A DNA stretch of 64,000 bases from positions 134,834-198,833 of the forward strand of contig CAVSGL010000005.1 of NCBI GenBank assembly GCA_963727465.1, given 5' to 3'. This DNA is from VRUE01 sp963727465. GTDB lineage: Bacteria > Actinomycetota > Thermoleophilia > Solirubrobacterales > 70-9. Below are positions 19,292-26,942 of this stretch, in pieces. The position numbers and the translations under genes are program-made. Each line of letters begins with the position of its first letter. Positions within the stretch are counted from its first letter, which is position 1. The notes beneath the pieces are model-generated. The model did no database searches. It saw only the letters and a list, made by a program, of their open reading frames with translations, and had not been told where the DNA came from.

Positions 19292-19407
19292 TGATCCTTC
19301 TCCTTTTCGAGACGAAGGGTCGTGGCGCCCGTACCTCCCCTGGTGGCGCCTTGTATTGACAGGCAAATCTCAGACTCAAGCTGAGGTTCACCCTTGTTGG
19401 CCGAGTA

Positions 19408-19435
19408 GTCTTACCGCCCCGCAGAGTTCTGTCAA
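19408..19435 (-). promoter_or_regulatory. candidate sigma-70-type promoter of sigH
   Basis: On the minus strand TTGACA (19430-19435) and TAAGAC (19408-19413) are separated by 16 bases, and point toward the sigma factor gene 117 bases downstream. The -35 box is perfect and the -10 box matches at four of six positions. Confidence 0.5.
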
Positions 19436-19441
19436 CCCCAA

Positions 19442-19606
19442 GGGCCGATTTCGTCAGGGGCGTGCCCCTGGGACGGTCCAGGACCAAGCGGGGTGCTCAC
19501 GGCGCGGATTCCGCATGGCAGCGCCATGTGGGAGCCGCGACGGGGGCGCATCCGCGCAGTGCCCTGGGCCGTATCCAGGGGTGCGATTCCCTGGCGAAAT
19601 CGGCCC
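19442..19606. repeat. 165-base imperfect palindrome in the sigH-rlmB gap
   Basis: The ends GGGCCGATTTCG and CGAAATCGGCCC are complementary, pairing continues with bulges through the arms (CAGGGGCGTGCCCCTGG against its partner), and the centre is CATGGC-AGC-GCCATG. On the plus strand a run of six T follows at 19620-19625. The 353-base gap from 19292 to 19644 otherwise holds only the sigH promoter and leader; I see no gene in it. It may be a miniature inverted-repeat element, a long hairpin RNA or a strong terminator. Confidence 0.65.
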
Positions 19607-19644
19607 GCTGATTTGCGGATTTTTTGCAACTGCCGTTGCAGCTG

Positions 19645-20307
19645 CTACCGGGGTCGGCGCTGCCGTACCGCCTCGAACAGCAGCGCCGTCGCGGCGGCCG
19701 AGACGTTGAGCGAGCCGACCGAGCCGCGCTGGGGCAGGGCGACGAGGCCGTCGCAGGCGGCGGCGACCCGCGGCCTGATCCCCTTGCCCTCGCCGCCGAG
19801 GACGAGCACGGTCCGGCCGTCCAGGTCGACGTCCCACGGTGCCTGCTCGGCACCCGCGTCCGCGCCCCAGATCCAGAAGCCCGCCCGCTTCGCCTCGGCC
19901 AGCCAGTCGGCGAGGTTGCGGACCCGAGCGACGTCGAGGTGCTCGACGGCGCCCGCCGCGGCCTTGCAGGCGACCGCGGTGATCTCGGCCGCGCGCCGCT
20001 CGGGCACGACGACGCCCGCCGCCCCGGCGAACTCGGCCGAGCGGCAGACCGCGCCGAGATTGCGCGGGTCCTGAACCTGGTCGAGCGCGACGATCAGCGC
20101 GTCCGGCTTGGTCAGCAGGGCACTGGGGTCCGCGTACGGATACGGGTCGACTTCGGCGACGACGCCCTGGTGATCGGGCGACCCGCATAGCCGCTCAAGC
20201 TCCTCCGCGGATGTCTCGGGCGCGCGCAATACCCGCCGCACCGCGCGCCTCCCCCGCTCCGCCTCCTCGACCGGCCGCCGCCCGTAGATGATCTGGCCGC
20301 CGGCCAC
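19645..20307 (-). CDS. rlmB: 23S rRNA (guanosine-2'-O-)-methyltransferase, TrmH/SpoU family
   Basis: 220 residues. The N-terminal substrate-binding part starts AGGQIIYGRRPVEEAERG, and the SPOUT domain shows the three family motifs: LDQVQDPRNLGAVCRSAEF, VLVLGGEGKGIRP and LPQRGSVGSLNVSAA, which form the knotted SAM site. RlmB methylates the 2'-hydroxyl of a guanosine in the 23S peptidyl transferase region. It sits 3 bases downstream of cysS on the same strand, the order usual in actinobacteria. Length is slightly short at the N-terminus for RlmB (about 245), so a related TrmH specificity is possible. Confidence 0.88.
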   Translation of the reverse strand: MAGGQIIYGRRPVEEAERGRRAVRRVLRAPETSAEELERLCGSPDHQGVVAEVDPYPYADPSALLTKPDALIVALDQVQDPRNLGAVCRSAEFAGAAGVVVPERRAAEITAVACKAAAGAVEHLDVARVRNLADWLAEAKRAGFWIWGADAGAEQAPWDVDLDGRTVLVLGGEGKGIRPRVAAACDGLVALPQRGSVGSLNVSAAATALLFEAVRQRRPR

Positions 20308-20310
20308 GAA

Positions 20311-21726
20311 TCAGGCCCTGGGCACGAGCTTCGCGCCAGCGGCCGAGTCGCGAACCTCCCAGCCCAGCTCCGCCAGCCGGTCCCGGATCTCATCCGCCCG
20401 CCCGAAGTCCTTGGCCGCTCGAGCCTGCTCCCGCTCCGCGAGCAGCGCCTCGGCCTCGTCCCCCGCCCCCTGCTCGGCCTCCGCAAGCGACTCGAGCCCC
20501 ACAAGCTCCAGCATCTCCGCCACCGCCTCCGGAGCTCCCACAAGCTCTTCCCGATTCGCTTCGGCGACCAGCTCGAACAGCTCGGCCATGGCGCGCGGCG
20601 TGTTGAAATCGTCGGCAAGAGCGTCCCGAAAGCCGGCGAGGCGTGAGGCGGGGGGTCCTTCGGCGGGAACTTGTGAGCAGCCGCGGCCAGAACCTGCGTC
20701 CGACACCGCAGCGCGGGTTCCCGACGGGGGACCCCCCGCCTCACGCACCGGATGCTCGCGGAAGAAGTTCCGCAACCGCTCGACCTGGGCGACCGCCTGT
20801 TCCATCTGCTGGGACCCGAACGCCAGCGGCTGCCGGTAGTGACCCGAGATCAGGTACGCGACGACCGCCTCGCGCCCGTAGCGGTCGAGCGCCTCGGAGA
20901 GCTGGAAGATGTTGCCCTCCGACTTCGACATCTTCTCCGCGTCGGTCTCGATCATCCCGTTGTGCATCCAGAGGCGGGCGAACGGGCGTCCCGCCGCCTC
21001 CGACTGGGCGATCTCGTTCTCGTGGTGCGGGAAGACCAGGTCCGAGCCGCCGCCGTGGATCGCGAACGACGGCCCCAGCTCGGCCTCGGCCATCGCCGAG
21101 CACTCGATATGCCAGCCCGGCCTCCCCCACCCCCAGGGCGAGTCCCAGCTCGTGTCCTCGCCCTCCTTGTGCGCCTTCCAGAGGGCGAAATCGAGCGCGT
21201 CCTGCTTGAGCGAGGCGGAGCCGGCCTCCTCCCCCTGGTCCATGTCCTCGGCGCGCCGGTTGGAGAGCTTGCCGTAGGACGGGAAGCTGCGCACCTTGAA
21301 GTAGACGTCGCCCCCGGACTCGTAGGCGTGGCCGGTGTCGATCAGCTCGGCGATCAGCTCGAGGATCTCGCCGATCGTCTCGGTCGCGAGGGGCTCGCCG
21401 TCGGGGCGCCCGAGCCCGAGCCGGCCGGTGTCCTCGAAGTAGGCCGCGGTCATCCGCGCGGCGAACTCGGCCGACGGCTCGCCCGCCGCGCGCGCCGCGT
21501 CGTAGATCTTGTCGTTGATGTCGGTGACGTTGACGACCAGCTTCGCCCGGAAACCCTCGCCGCGCAGGAAGCGAGCCAGCAGCGAGAAGACGACGAATGG
21601 CCGCGCGTTGCCGATGTGGATGCGCGAGTAGACGGTCGGCCCGCAGGCGTAGATCCCGATCTCGTCCTCGGGCTCGAGCGTGCGCAGCTCGCCATTCAGC
21701 GTGTCCCGGATCCGCACCTCTCGCAT
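20311..21726 (-). CDS. cysS: cysteinyl-tRNA synthetase, carrying an in-frame palindromic insertion
   Basis: 471 residues from the ATG at 21724-21726. Class I signatures are HIGN at 37-40 and KMSKS near residue 268, with the zinc-site cysteines in IYACGPTVY and GWHIECSAMA and histidines in FPHHENEIAQ. The enzyme charges tRNA-Cys. Between NFFREH and AGFRDALADDFNTP the protein has about 36 extra residues, rich in Gly, Pro, Ser and Arg, encoded by a 106-base palindrome (20641-20746). The insert lies in the linker after the catalytic domain and keeps the frame, so the enzyme is probably active. The gene continues the rlmB-sigH cluster. Confidence 0.95.
   Translation of the reverse strand: MREVRIRDTLNGELRTLEPEDEIGIYACGPTVYSRIHIGNARPFVVFSLLARFLRGEGFRAKLVVNVTDINDKIYDAARAAGEPSAEFAARMTAAYFEDTGRLGLGRPDGEPLATETIGEILELIAELIDTGHAYESGGDVYFKVRSFPSYGKLSNRRAEDMDQGEEAGSASLKQDALDFALWKAHKEGEDTSWDSPWGWGRPGWHIECSAMAEAELGPSFAIHGGGSDLVFPHHENEIAQSEAAGRPFARLWMHNGMIETDAEKMSKSEGNIFQLSEALDRYGREAVVAYLISGHYRQPLAFGSQQMEQAVAQVERLRNFFREHPVREAGGPPSGTRAAVSDAGSGRGCSQVPAEGPPASRLAGFRDALADDFNTPRAMAELFELVAEANREELVGAPEAVAEMLELVGLESLAEAEQGAGDEAEALLAEREQARAAKDFGRADEIRDRLAELGWEVRDSAAGAKLVPRA
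20641..20746. repeat. 106-base palindrome inside cysS
   Basis: The outer arms are complementary for 18 bases (GCGTGAGGCGGGGGGTCC), then continue with mismatches through GGGAAC/GTTCCC and on into the centre. It encodes about residues 327-362 of CysS in frame. The insertion has no counterpart in typical CysS proteins, where this linker is short. Confidence 0.8.
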
Positions 21727-21748
21727 CGGGGCGGATGCTAGACGGGAT

Positions 21749-22627
21749 TCAGAAGGTGCGGTAACCCGCGCCCGAGGGGGAGGCCTCGTTGCGCGACCAG
21801 GTCGGCGCCGTGTCCTGGGCGGCCGCCAGCACCTCGCGGCGGGCCCGGTTGGCACTCGCCTTGATCTCGTCCTCGGCGGCCTCGCGCAGGCGCTCCTCGC
21901 GCTGCTCGGCCTGACCGCGGATCCGCTCGGACTCCGCCTGAAGCTGTTTCTCGGCGCGCTCCCTGGCCTTCTCGGTCGCCTCGCCTTCGACCTTCTCGAC
22001 CAGCCTGCGAACCCGCTCCTCGGCTTCGCGACGGACGTCCTCGGTGCCCTCCATCACGCGCTGCTCGATCTCCGCCTCGAGCCGCACGGCGAGCCGATGG
22101 GCCTCCTCCGCCCGTGCCTCGGCCTCGGCGGCGCGCTGCTCGGCGGCGGCGACCCGGCGGTCGGCCTCCTGCTGGGCCTTTTCGAGCACCTCGCCGGTGC
22201 GCTTCGACGCCGCCGCTTCGGTCCGTTTCGTCGCCCGCGCAACCGCCTGCTCGGCCTGCGCCTCGGCGGCGGCGATCCGGCCGGCCAGCGACTCCCGTTC
22301 GTCCTCGGCCTGCCGCCGCGCCCGCTCGAAGGCCTTCTCGGCCCGATCGCGGCCCTGCTCCGCCTGCTCGACCCGCTTCTCGGCGGCCTGCCGCCGCTCG
22401 CGCTCGGCCGCGATCCGCGTGCGACCCTCCTCGCCGATCTTCGTCAGCGTCGCCTTCGCCCGCTGCTTGACCTCGGCGGCCTGCTCCCGGGCCTCGTCGA
22501 CGCGCTTCTCGGCGGCGGCGACGCGCTCCTCGCTTCGCCGCACCCACTCGAGGGCCTGTCCCGCGACCCCCTGGATGTCCTCGCGCGCCTCCGCAACCGA
22601 ATTCAGCTTGATCGCCGGCTCGCCCAT
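21749..22627 (-). CDS. long coiled-coil protein, function unknown
   Basis: 292 residues from the ATG at 22625-22627 (MGEPAIKLNSVAEARED). Nearly the whole protein is heptad-like and rich in Ala, Glu, Arg and Gln (RVAAAEKRVDEAREQAAEVK and many similar blocks), which predicts one long alpha-helical coiled coil with no membrane segment. The C-terminal tail SRNEASPSGAGYRTF is not helical. It recalls DivIVA or SMC-like spacer proteins, but no DivIVA N-terminal motif is visible. It lies 22 bases upstream of cysS on the same strand. Confidence 0.7.
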   Translation of the reverse strand: MGEPAIKLNSVAEAREDIQGVAGQALEWVRRSEERVAAAEKRVDEAREQAAEVKQRAKATLTKIGEEGRTRIAAERERRQAAEKRVEQAEQGRDRAEKAFERARRQAEDERESLAGRIAAAEAQAEQAVARATKRTEAAASKRTGEVLEKAQQEADRRVAAAEQRAAEAEARAEEAHRLAVRLEAEIEQRVMEGTEDVRREAEERVRRLVEKVEGEATEKARERAEKQLQAESERIRGQAEQREERLREAAEDEIKASANRARREVLAAAQDTAPTWSRNEASPSGAGYRTF

Positions 22628-22705
22628 CCGTTCGCAACCTACTACCCGTCTCGGCGGAGATGCCAGACCAGCAGGGGCCAAAAGTTCGCAATTAGCGTGG
22701 AGTGA

Positions 22706-22821
22706 AGGGGCGATCCCGGTAGGGGTGAAACGTCTTGTACTTTTTCGTTGAGCGCGGCGGGCGTCAGTTCAACCCCAAATCACCGAAAAAGTTAAGTGGA
22801 ACCCCTGCCGGGATCGCCCCT
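22706..22821. repeat. 116-base imperfect palindrome 3' of the acyl-CoA synthetase gene
   Basis: Terminal arms of 21 bases (AGGGGCGATCCCGG at the left end and its complement at the right) pair with one G-T wobble, and a second paired block CTTTTTCG/CGAAAAAG lies inside. The last bases overlap the stop codon of the acyl-CoA synthetase gene. It fills most of the 192-base gap between that gene and the coiled-coil gene; nothing else is visible there. Confidence 0.7.
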
Positions 22822-24469
22822 ACGCCGACCTTTGCGCCTCTCGGGCATGTAGATCCTTCTTCAGCACCTTGCCGGTCGCGTTCCTGGGCAGCTCGTCCAT
22901 GAACTCGACCTCGCGCGGCGCCTTGTAGCCGGCCAGGTGCGCCTTGACGTGCGCCTTCAGGTCCTCGTCGGAGAGCTCGGCCTCCTCGGCAAGGACGACG
23001 AACGCCTTCAGGCGCTGCCCGAACTGCTCGTCCTCGACCCCGATCACGGCGACCTCGACCACCGCCTCGTGGTCGGCGAGCAGGTCCTCGACCTCGCGCG
23101 GGAAGACGTTCTCGCCGCCGGAGACGATCATCTCGTCGTCGCGCCCGTCGACGAAGAGACGCCCGGCGGCGTCCACGTGGCCGACGTCGCCGCTGGAGAG
23201 CAGACCGTCGATCTCGTCCTTGCCGCCGCCGCCCGTGTAGCCCTCGAACGACATCTCGTTGCCGACGAAGATGCGGCCGACCTCGCCCCGCGGCACCTCG
23301 CGGCCGGCCTCGTCGTAGAGGCGGACGACGGTGCCCCGCGGCGGCCGGCCCGCCGTGCCCGGCGCGGCGCGCAGTTCCTCCGGCGTGGCGATCGCGCCCC
23401 AGGAGACCTCGGTCGAGCCGTAGAGGTTGTAGATGTTGTCGCCGAAGCGATCCATCCAGGCGAGCGCCAGGTCGCCCGGCAGAGCCGAGCCCGAGAGCGC
23501 GGTGATCCGCAGCGAGGAGAGGTCGTGGCGCGCCAGCGTCTCCTCGGGGAGCTGGAGGATGCGCTGGAGCATCACCGGCACGACGGCCAGCACCTGGGCG
23601 CGGTGCTCTTCGACCGCCCGCAACGTCTCCTCCGGGTCGAAGCGACGCCGCAGGACCACCGTCGAGGCGGTCGGCAGGCTCATGATGAAGTGCAGGAAGC
23701 CCCAGGAGTGGAAGAGCGGCGCGGCGACCAGCATCGTCTCGCGGCTGCGGTAGGGGATGCGGTCGATCAGCGCGGCAATGGCCATCAGCCCTTCCGGGCT
23801 GGAGCGCTGCGCCCCCTTCGGCGTACCGGTCGTGCCCGAGGTGAGGATCACGAAGCGCGGCTTGTCCGGGGGCGGCTTGCGGTCGTCCTCGCGGCCGGCC
23901 GCGATCAGCGACTCCAGCGTCGTCGCCTCGCCCTCGCCCTCGGTCCAGGCGACGATCCGCCGCACGTCTCGATCGACCCCGTCGAGCAGCTCCGCGAACT
24001 CTTCGTCGAAGACGAGCGCCTTCGGGCCCTCGCGCCGCATCACCTCGACAAGCTGCGGGCCGGCGAACATGGTGTTGAGGTAGAGCGCGCCGGCGCCCAG
24101 CTTCGCCGCCGCCAGGGTCGCCTCGATGAAGCCGCGGTGGTTGCGGCACATGATCCCGACCCCGTCGCCGTTGCCGATCCCGATCCGCGCGAAGGAGTCG
24201 GCGAGGGCGTTGGTCCGCCGGTGCAGCCGCTCGTAGGTGAGCGAGCCGCGCTCGTCGATCAGCGCAACCGCATCCGGGTGGTGGATCGCCGCGGTGGCGA
24301 TGCCGGTCGCCGGCGAGGCGCCCCAGCGCAGGAAGGTCGCGCCGATCTTCGCCGCCTTGTCGGGGCGCAACGGCTCGACGATGCCGGCGCCGTGCAGGAC
24401 CCGCAGCTCGAACGCTTTGTCCGAGGCTGCCTGCCTGGCCTTGGCCGCGATCGTTCCGAGCCCGCCCAT
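22820..24469 (-). CDS. AMP-dependent acyl-CoA synthetase (fatty acid-CoA ligase family)
   Basis: 549 residues of the ANL superfamily. The phosphate-binding loop is VILTSGTTGTPKGAQRS, followed by the adenine motif NLYGSTEVSWG, the SSGDVGHVD motif with the ribose-binding aspartate, the hinge DGRDDEMIVSGGENV and the C-terminal catalytic lysine in NATGKVLKK. It activates a carboxylic acid as acyl-AMP and transfers it to CoA. The substrate is not determined by sequence, but a medium- or long-chain fatty acid is plausible given the beta-oxidation genes at the start of the window. It sits between ispF and the coiled-coil gene. Confidence 0.92.
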   Translation of the reverse strand: MGGLGTIAAKARQAASDKAFELRVLHGAGIVEPLRPDKAAKIGATFLRWGASPATGIATAAIHHPDAVALIDERGSLTYERLHRRTNALADSFARIGIGNGDGVGIMCRNHRGFIEATLAAAKLGAGALYLNTMFAGPQLVEVMRREGPKALVFDEEFAELLDGVDRDVRRIVAWTEGEGEATTLESLIAAGREDDRKPPPDKPRFVILTSGTTGTPKGAQRSSPEGLMAIAALIDRIPYRSRETMLVAAPLFHSWGFLHFIMSLPTASTVVLRRRFDPEETLRAVEEHRAQVLAVVPVMLQRILQLPEETLARHDLSSLRITALSGSALPGDLALAWMDRFGDNIYNLYGSTEVSWGAIATPEELRAAPGTAGRPPRGTVVRLYDEAGREVPRGEVGRIFVGNEMSFEGYTGGGGKDEIDGLLSSGDVGHVDAAGRLFVDGRDDEMIVSGGENVFPREVEDLLADHEAVVEVAVIGVEDEQFGQRLKAFVVLAEEAELSDEDLKAHVKAHLAGYKAPREVEFMDELPRNATGKVLKKDLHAREAQRSA

Positions 24470-24482
24470 CGAGCTGCGAAGC

Positions 24483-24938
24483 CTATTCGTTCTCCACCGA
24501 AGCGACCGCGATGCAGGCGATTCCCTCGCCCCGGCCGATCCAGCCCATGCCCTCGTTGGTGGTCGCCTTGACGCTGACCCGGGCCGAGGTGGCGTCGGCG
24601 AGGATGCGCTCCATCTGCTCGCGGTGGGGGCCGAGACGCGGCGCCTCGCAGATCACCGTTGCATCGACGTTCTCGATCCTGCCGCCGATCGTGCCCACGG
24701 CGGTGCGCAGCAGGTCGATCGAGTCGGCGTCGCGCCAGCGCTCGTCGTCGTCCGGAAAGAGCGTGCCGATGTCGCCCTCCCCGGCGGCGCCGAGCAGCGC
24801 GTCGATCACGGCGTGCGTGAGCACGTCGGCGTCGGAATGGCCGCCGAGGCCGCGCTCGTAGTCCACCTCGACGCCGCCCAGGATCAGCGGACGGTCGGCG
24901 ACGAAGCGGTGGCTGTCGTAGCCGATTCCGACGCTCAT
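24483..24938 (-). CDS. ispF: 2-C-methyl-D-erythritol 2,4-cyclodiphosphate synthase
   Basis: 151 residues, the normal length. Metal ligands are in GYDSHRF (D8 and H10) and GHSDADVLTHAVIDALLGA, and the C-terminal motif KATTNEGMGWIGRGEGI closes the CDP-binding pocket. IspF makes the cyclic diphosphate in the MEP pathway to isopentenyl diphosphate. The start codon overlaps the stop of the upstream PHP phosphatase gene (ATGA). In other actinobacteria ispF follows ispD directly; here three other genes separate them. Confidence 0.95.
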   Translation of the reverse strand: MSVGIGYDSHRFVADRPLILGGVEVDYERGLGGHSDADVLTHAVIDALLGAAGEGDIGTLFPDDDERWRDADSIDLLRTAVGTIGGRIENVDATVICEAPRLGPHREQMERILADATSARVSVKATTNEGMGWIGRGEGIACIAVASVENE

Positions 24939-25786
24939 CGGTCTCGATTCTCGCCTACCCGCGCGGGAAGCGGCTCCAGACGGCGCCCGCGCCGCTCGAA
25001 GACGGCGATCTCCCCGACGCCCAGCTCGGCGAGGAAGTCGAGCGCACTGTCGTAGCCGTAGCCGACCTGCTCGGGCAGGTGGGCGTCGGAAGAGAGCGCA
25101 AACGGGGCGCCGGCCTCGACGCACATGCGGGCGAAGTCCGGCGCCGGGTAGAGCTCGCCGACCGGCTTGCGCAGGCCCGCGGTCGAGACCTCGACCGCGA
25201 CGCCGCTGGCGGCGATCGCCTCGACCGCGGGCTCGTAGTAGTGGCGCGGGTCACGCTCGGGGCGCGGCCGGCCGCGCCCCCAGACCTTGACCAGGTCGGG
25301 ATGGGCGAGGATGTCGAAGAGGCCGCTGCGGGCGCACTCGGCGAGGGCCGCGAAGTAGCGGCGCCAGACCTCGTCGGCGTCCCCGTTCCCCTCCCAGACG
25401 TCCCAGCCCTCGTGGTCGACTGCGCGCTCGCCGACGAAGTGGACGGAGCCCACCACGTAGTCGAAATCGCGCCGCCCGAGCAGCTCCGCGGTGCGCTCTT
25501 CGGCGCCGGGGACGAAGTCGCACTCGACCCCGAGCCTCAGCCCGGCGCCGCGGACGAACTCGCAGTAGGCGTCGAGGTCGTCGCGCGCCTGTTCCTCCCA
25601 GAAGGGATGCCGCCAGAGCTCCAGCGCCTCGGTGAAGCGGTAGACGTGCTCGGAGACGCCGAGCTCCTCGATGCCGGCGGCGTCCGCCGCCTCGCGGTAG
25701 CGCTGGACGTTCTCCGCCGTGAAGTAGAGCTCCGGCGTCGTCTCGGGCTCGTCGGGGCGCAGGTGCAGGTGGTAGTCGGTCAGCAT
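24935..25786 (-). CDS. PHP-domain phosphatase, histidinol-phosphatase-like
   Basis: 283 residues. The metal-binding motifs of the PHP family are all visible: DYHLHLR at the start, SEHVYRF, GVECDFVPG, SVHFVG, ILAHPDLVKVWG and SSDAHLPEQVGYGYD. This order and length match HisK-type histidinol phosphatases, which act in histidine synthesis, but no other his genes are nearby, so a different phosphoester substrate is possible. It is translationally coupled to ispF by a 4-base overlap. The divergent DUF389 gene begins 29 bases away. Confidence 0.82.
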   Translation of the reverse strand: MLTDYHLHLRPDEPETTPELYFTAENVQRYREAADAAGIEELGVSEHVYRFTEALELWRHPFWEEQARDDLDAYCEFVRGAGLRLGVECDFVPGAEERTAELLGRRDFDYVVGSVHFVGERAVDHEGWDVWEGNGDADEVWRRYFAALAECARSGLFDILAHPDLVKVWGRGRPRPERDPRHYYEPAVEAIAASGVAVEVSTAGLRKPVGELYPAPDFARMCVEAGAPFALSSDAHLPEQVGYGYDSALDFLAELGVGEIAVFERRGRRLEPLPARVGENRDR

Positions 25787-25815
25787 CGGGGCACCACGTT
25801 ACCCTCGCGCGGGAA

Positions 25816-26799
25816 ATGGTCCATCTGCGGATCGTCGTCCCGGGGTCGAAGTCCGAGCGCGTCGTCGACCTGCTCGAAGCGAGCCCGTCGGTCTCGAGCC
25901 TGGCGCGGATCGAGGGCGCCTCGCGCAAGCCCCGTGGCGACCTTGTGCTCTGCGACGTCGCCCGCGAGGACGCCAGCGTCGTGATCGACGACCTGCGCGA
26001 GCTCGGCATCCCCGACGAGGGCTCGATCTCGATCGAAGAGATCGACTCGCAGCTCTCGCGAGCGGCGGAGCGGGCCGAGCGGGCGGCGCGCGGCTCGCCC
26101 GGCGACGCGGTCGTCTGGGAGGAGGTCGAGTCGCGCACCTCGGAGAGCATCGAGCTCAACGCGAACTTCCTCGCCTTCATGGTGCTCGCCTGCCTGATCG
26201 CGTCCGTTGGCGTGATGCTCGGCCAGCCCGTGCTGATCGTCGGCGCGATGGTCGTCGGCCCCGAGTTCGGCCCGCTCGCGGGGCTCAGCGTGGCGATCGT
26301 GCAGCGCCGTCGCGACGTCGCCGCGCGCTCGCTCGGCGCCCTCGCGATCGGCTTTCCGATCGGCATCGCCGCCGCCTTCCTCTTCAGCCTCTTCGCCAAA
26401 TGGACTGGCCTGGTCGGAGAGGACTTCCTGCTCAGCGAACGCCAGCTGACCGCGTTCATCTCCGAGCCGAGCAACTTCTCCTTCATCGTCGCCCTCTTCG
26501 CCGGGGCCGCCGGGGTGCTCTCGCTGACCTCGGCGAAGTCGGGCGCCCTGGTCGGGGTGCTGATCTCGGTGACGACGATCCCCGCGGCGGCGGCGATCGG
26601 GGTCGCCTGCGCCTTCGGCGACTGGGCCGACTGGCGCGGCGCGATGGCCCAGCTCGCGATCAACCTGACCGCGATCGCGATCGCCGGCGTCGCCACCCTG
26701 GAGGTGCAGAACCGGGTCTTCCAGCGCCGCCGCAGGGCGCACCGCGTCGAGCTTTCGCGCGCGGCCGCCGGACTGTCGACCGACCGGGGCCGGCGGTGA
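25816..26799 (+). CDS. DUF389 integral membrane protein
   Basis: 327 residues. A soluble N-terminal domain of about 110 residues (MVHLRIVVPGSKSERVVDLL) precedes the membrane core with six hydrophobic segments, including NFLAFMVLACLIASVGVM, QPVLIVGAMVVGPEFGPLAG and GVLISVTTIPAAAAIGVACA. The GAMVVGPEFGPL stretch is the conserved centre of DUF389. The molecular function of this family is not established. It is on the strand opposite to the surrounding isoprenoid genes and interrupts the ispD-ispF pair. Confidence 0.85.
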   Translation: MVHLRIVVPGSKSERVVDLLEASPSVSSLARIEGASRKPRGDLVLCDVAREDASVVIDDLRELGIPDEGSISIEEIDSQLSRAAERAERAARGSPGDAVVWEEVESRTSESIELNANFLAFMVLACLIASVGVMLGQPVLIVGAMVVGPEFGPLAGLSVAIVQRRRDVAARSLGALAIGFPIGIAAAFLFSLFAKWTGLVGEDFLLSERQLTAFISEPSNFSFIVALFAGAAGVLSLTSAKSGALVGVLISVTTIPAAAAIGVACAFGDWADWRGAMAQLAINLTAIAIAGVATLEVQNRVFQRRRRAHRVELSRAAAGLSTDRGRR

Positions 26800-26942
26800 T
26801 CCGTCAGCTCACGATCATGCTCGGCGCCTTCGCGCTCGGCACGGCGGTCGGGGTTGTCGCAGGCGCATCGAGCTTCGGCGTCGCCCTCGGGGTCGGCCAG
26901 CTCTTCTTCGCCGCGACCCTCGTCTGGGTCCTACTGAGCTGA
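26796..26942 (+). CDS. small membrane protein (48 aa)
   Basis: Starts at a GTG that overlaps the stop of the DUF389 gene (GTGA), so translation is coupled. The 48 residues form two hydrophobic helices (LTIMLGAFALGTAVGVVAG and VGQLFFAATLVWVLLS) with a short loop. It is too short for assignment, but the coupling suggests a partner of the DUF389 protein. Its end overlaps the end of ispD on the other strand by 12 bases. Confidence 0.55.
   Translation: MIRQLTIMLGAFALGTAVGVVAGASSFGVALGVGQLFFAATLVWVLLS

Noticed and set aside
19614..19640. T6 run and GCAAC-TGCC-GTTGC hairpin as terminator of rlmB.
   Set aside because: For the minus-strand rlmB transcript the order is hairpin then A run, which is the wrong polarity.
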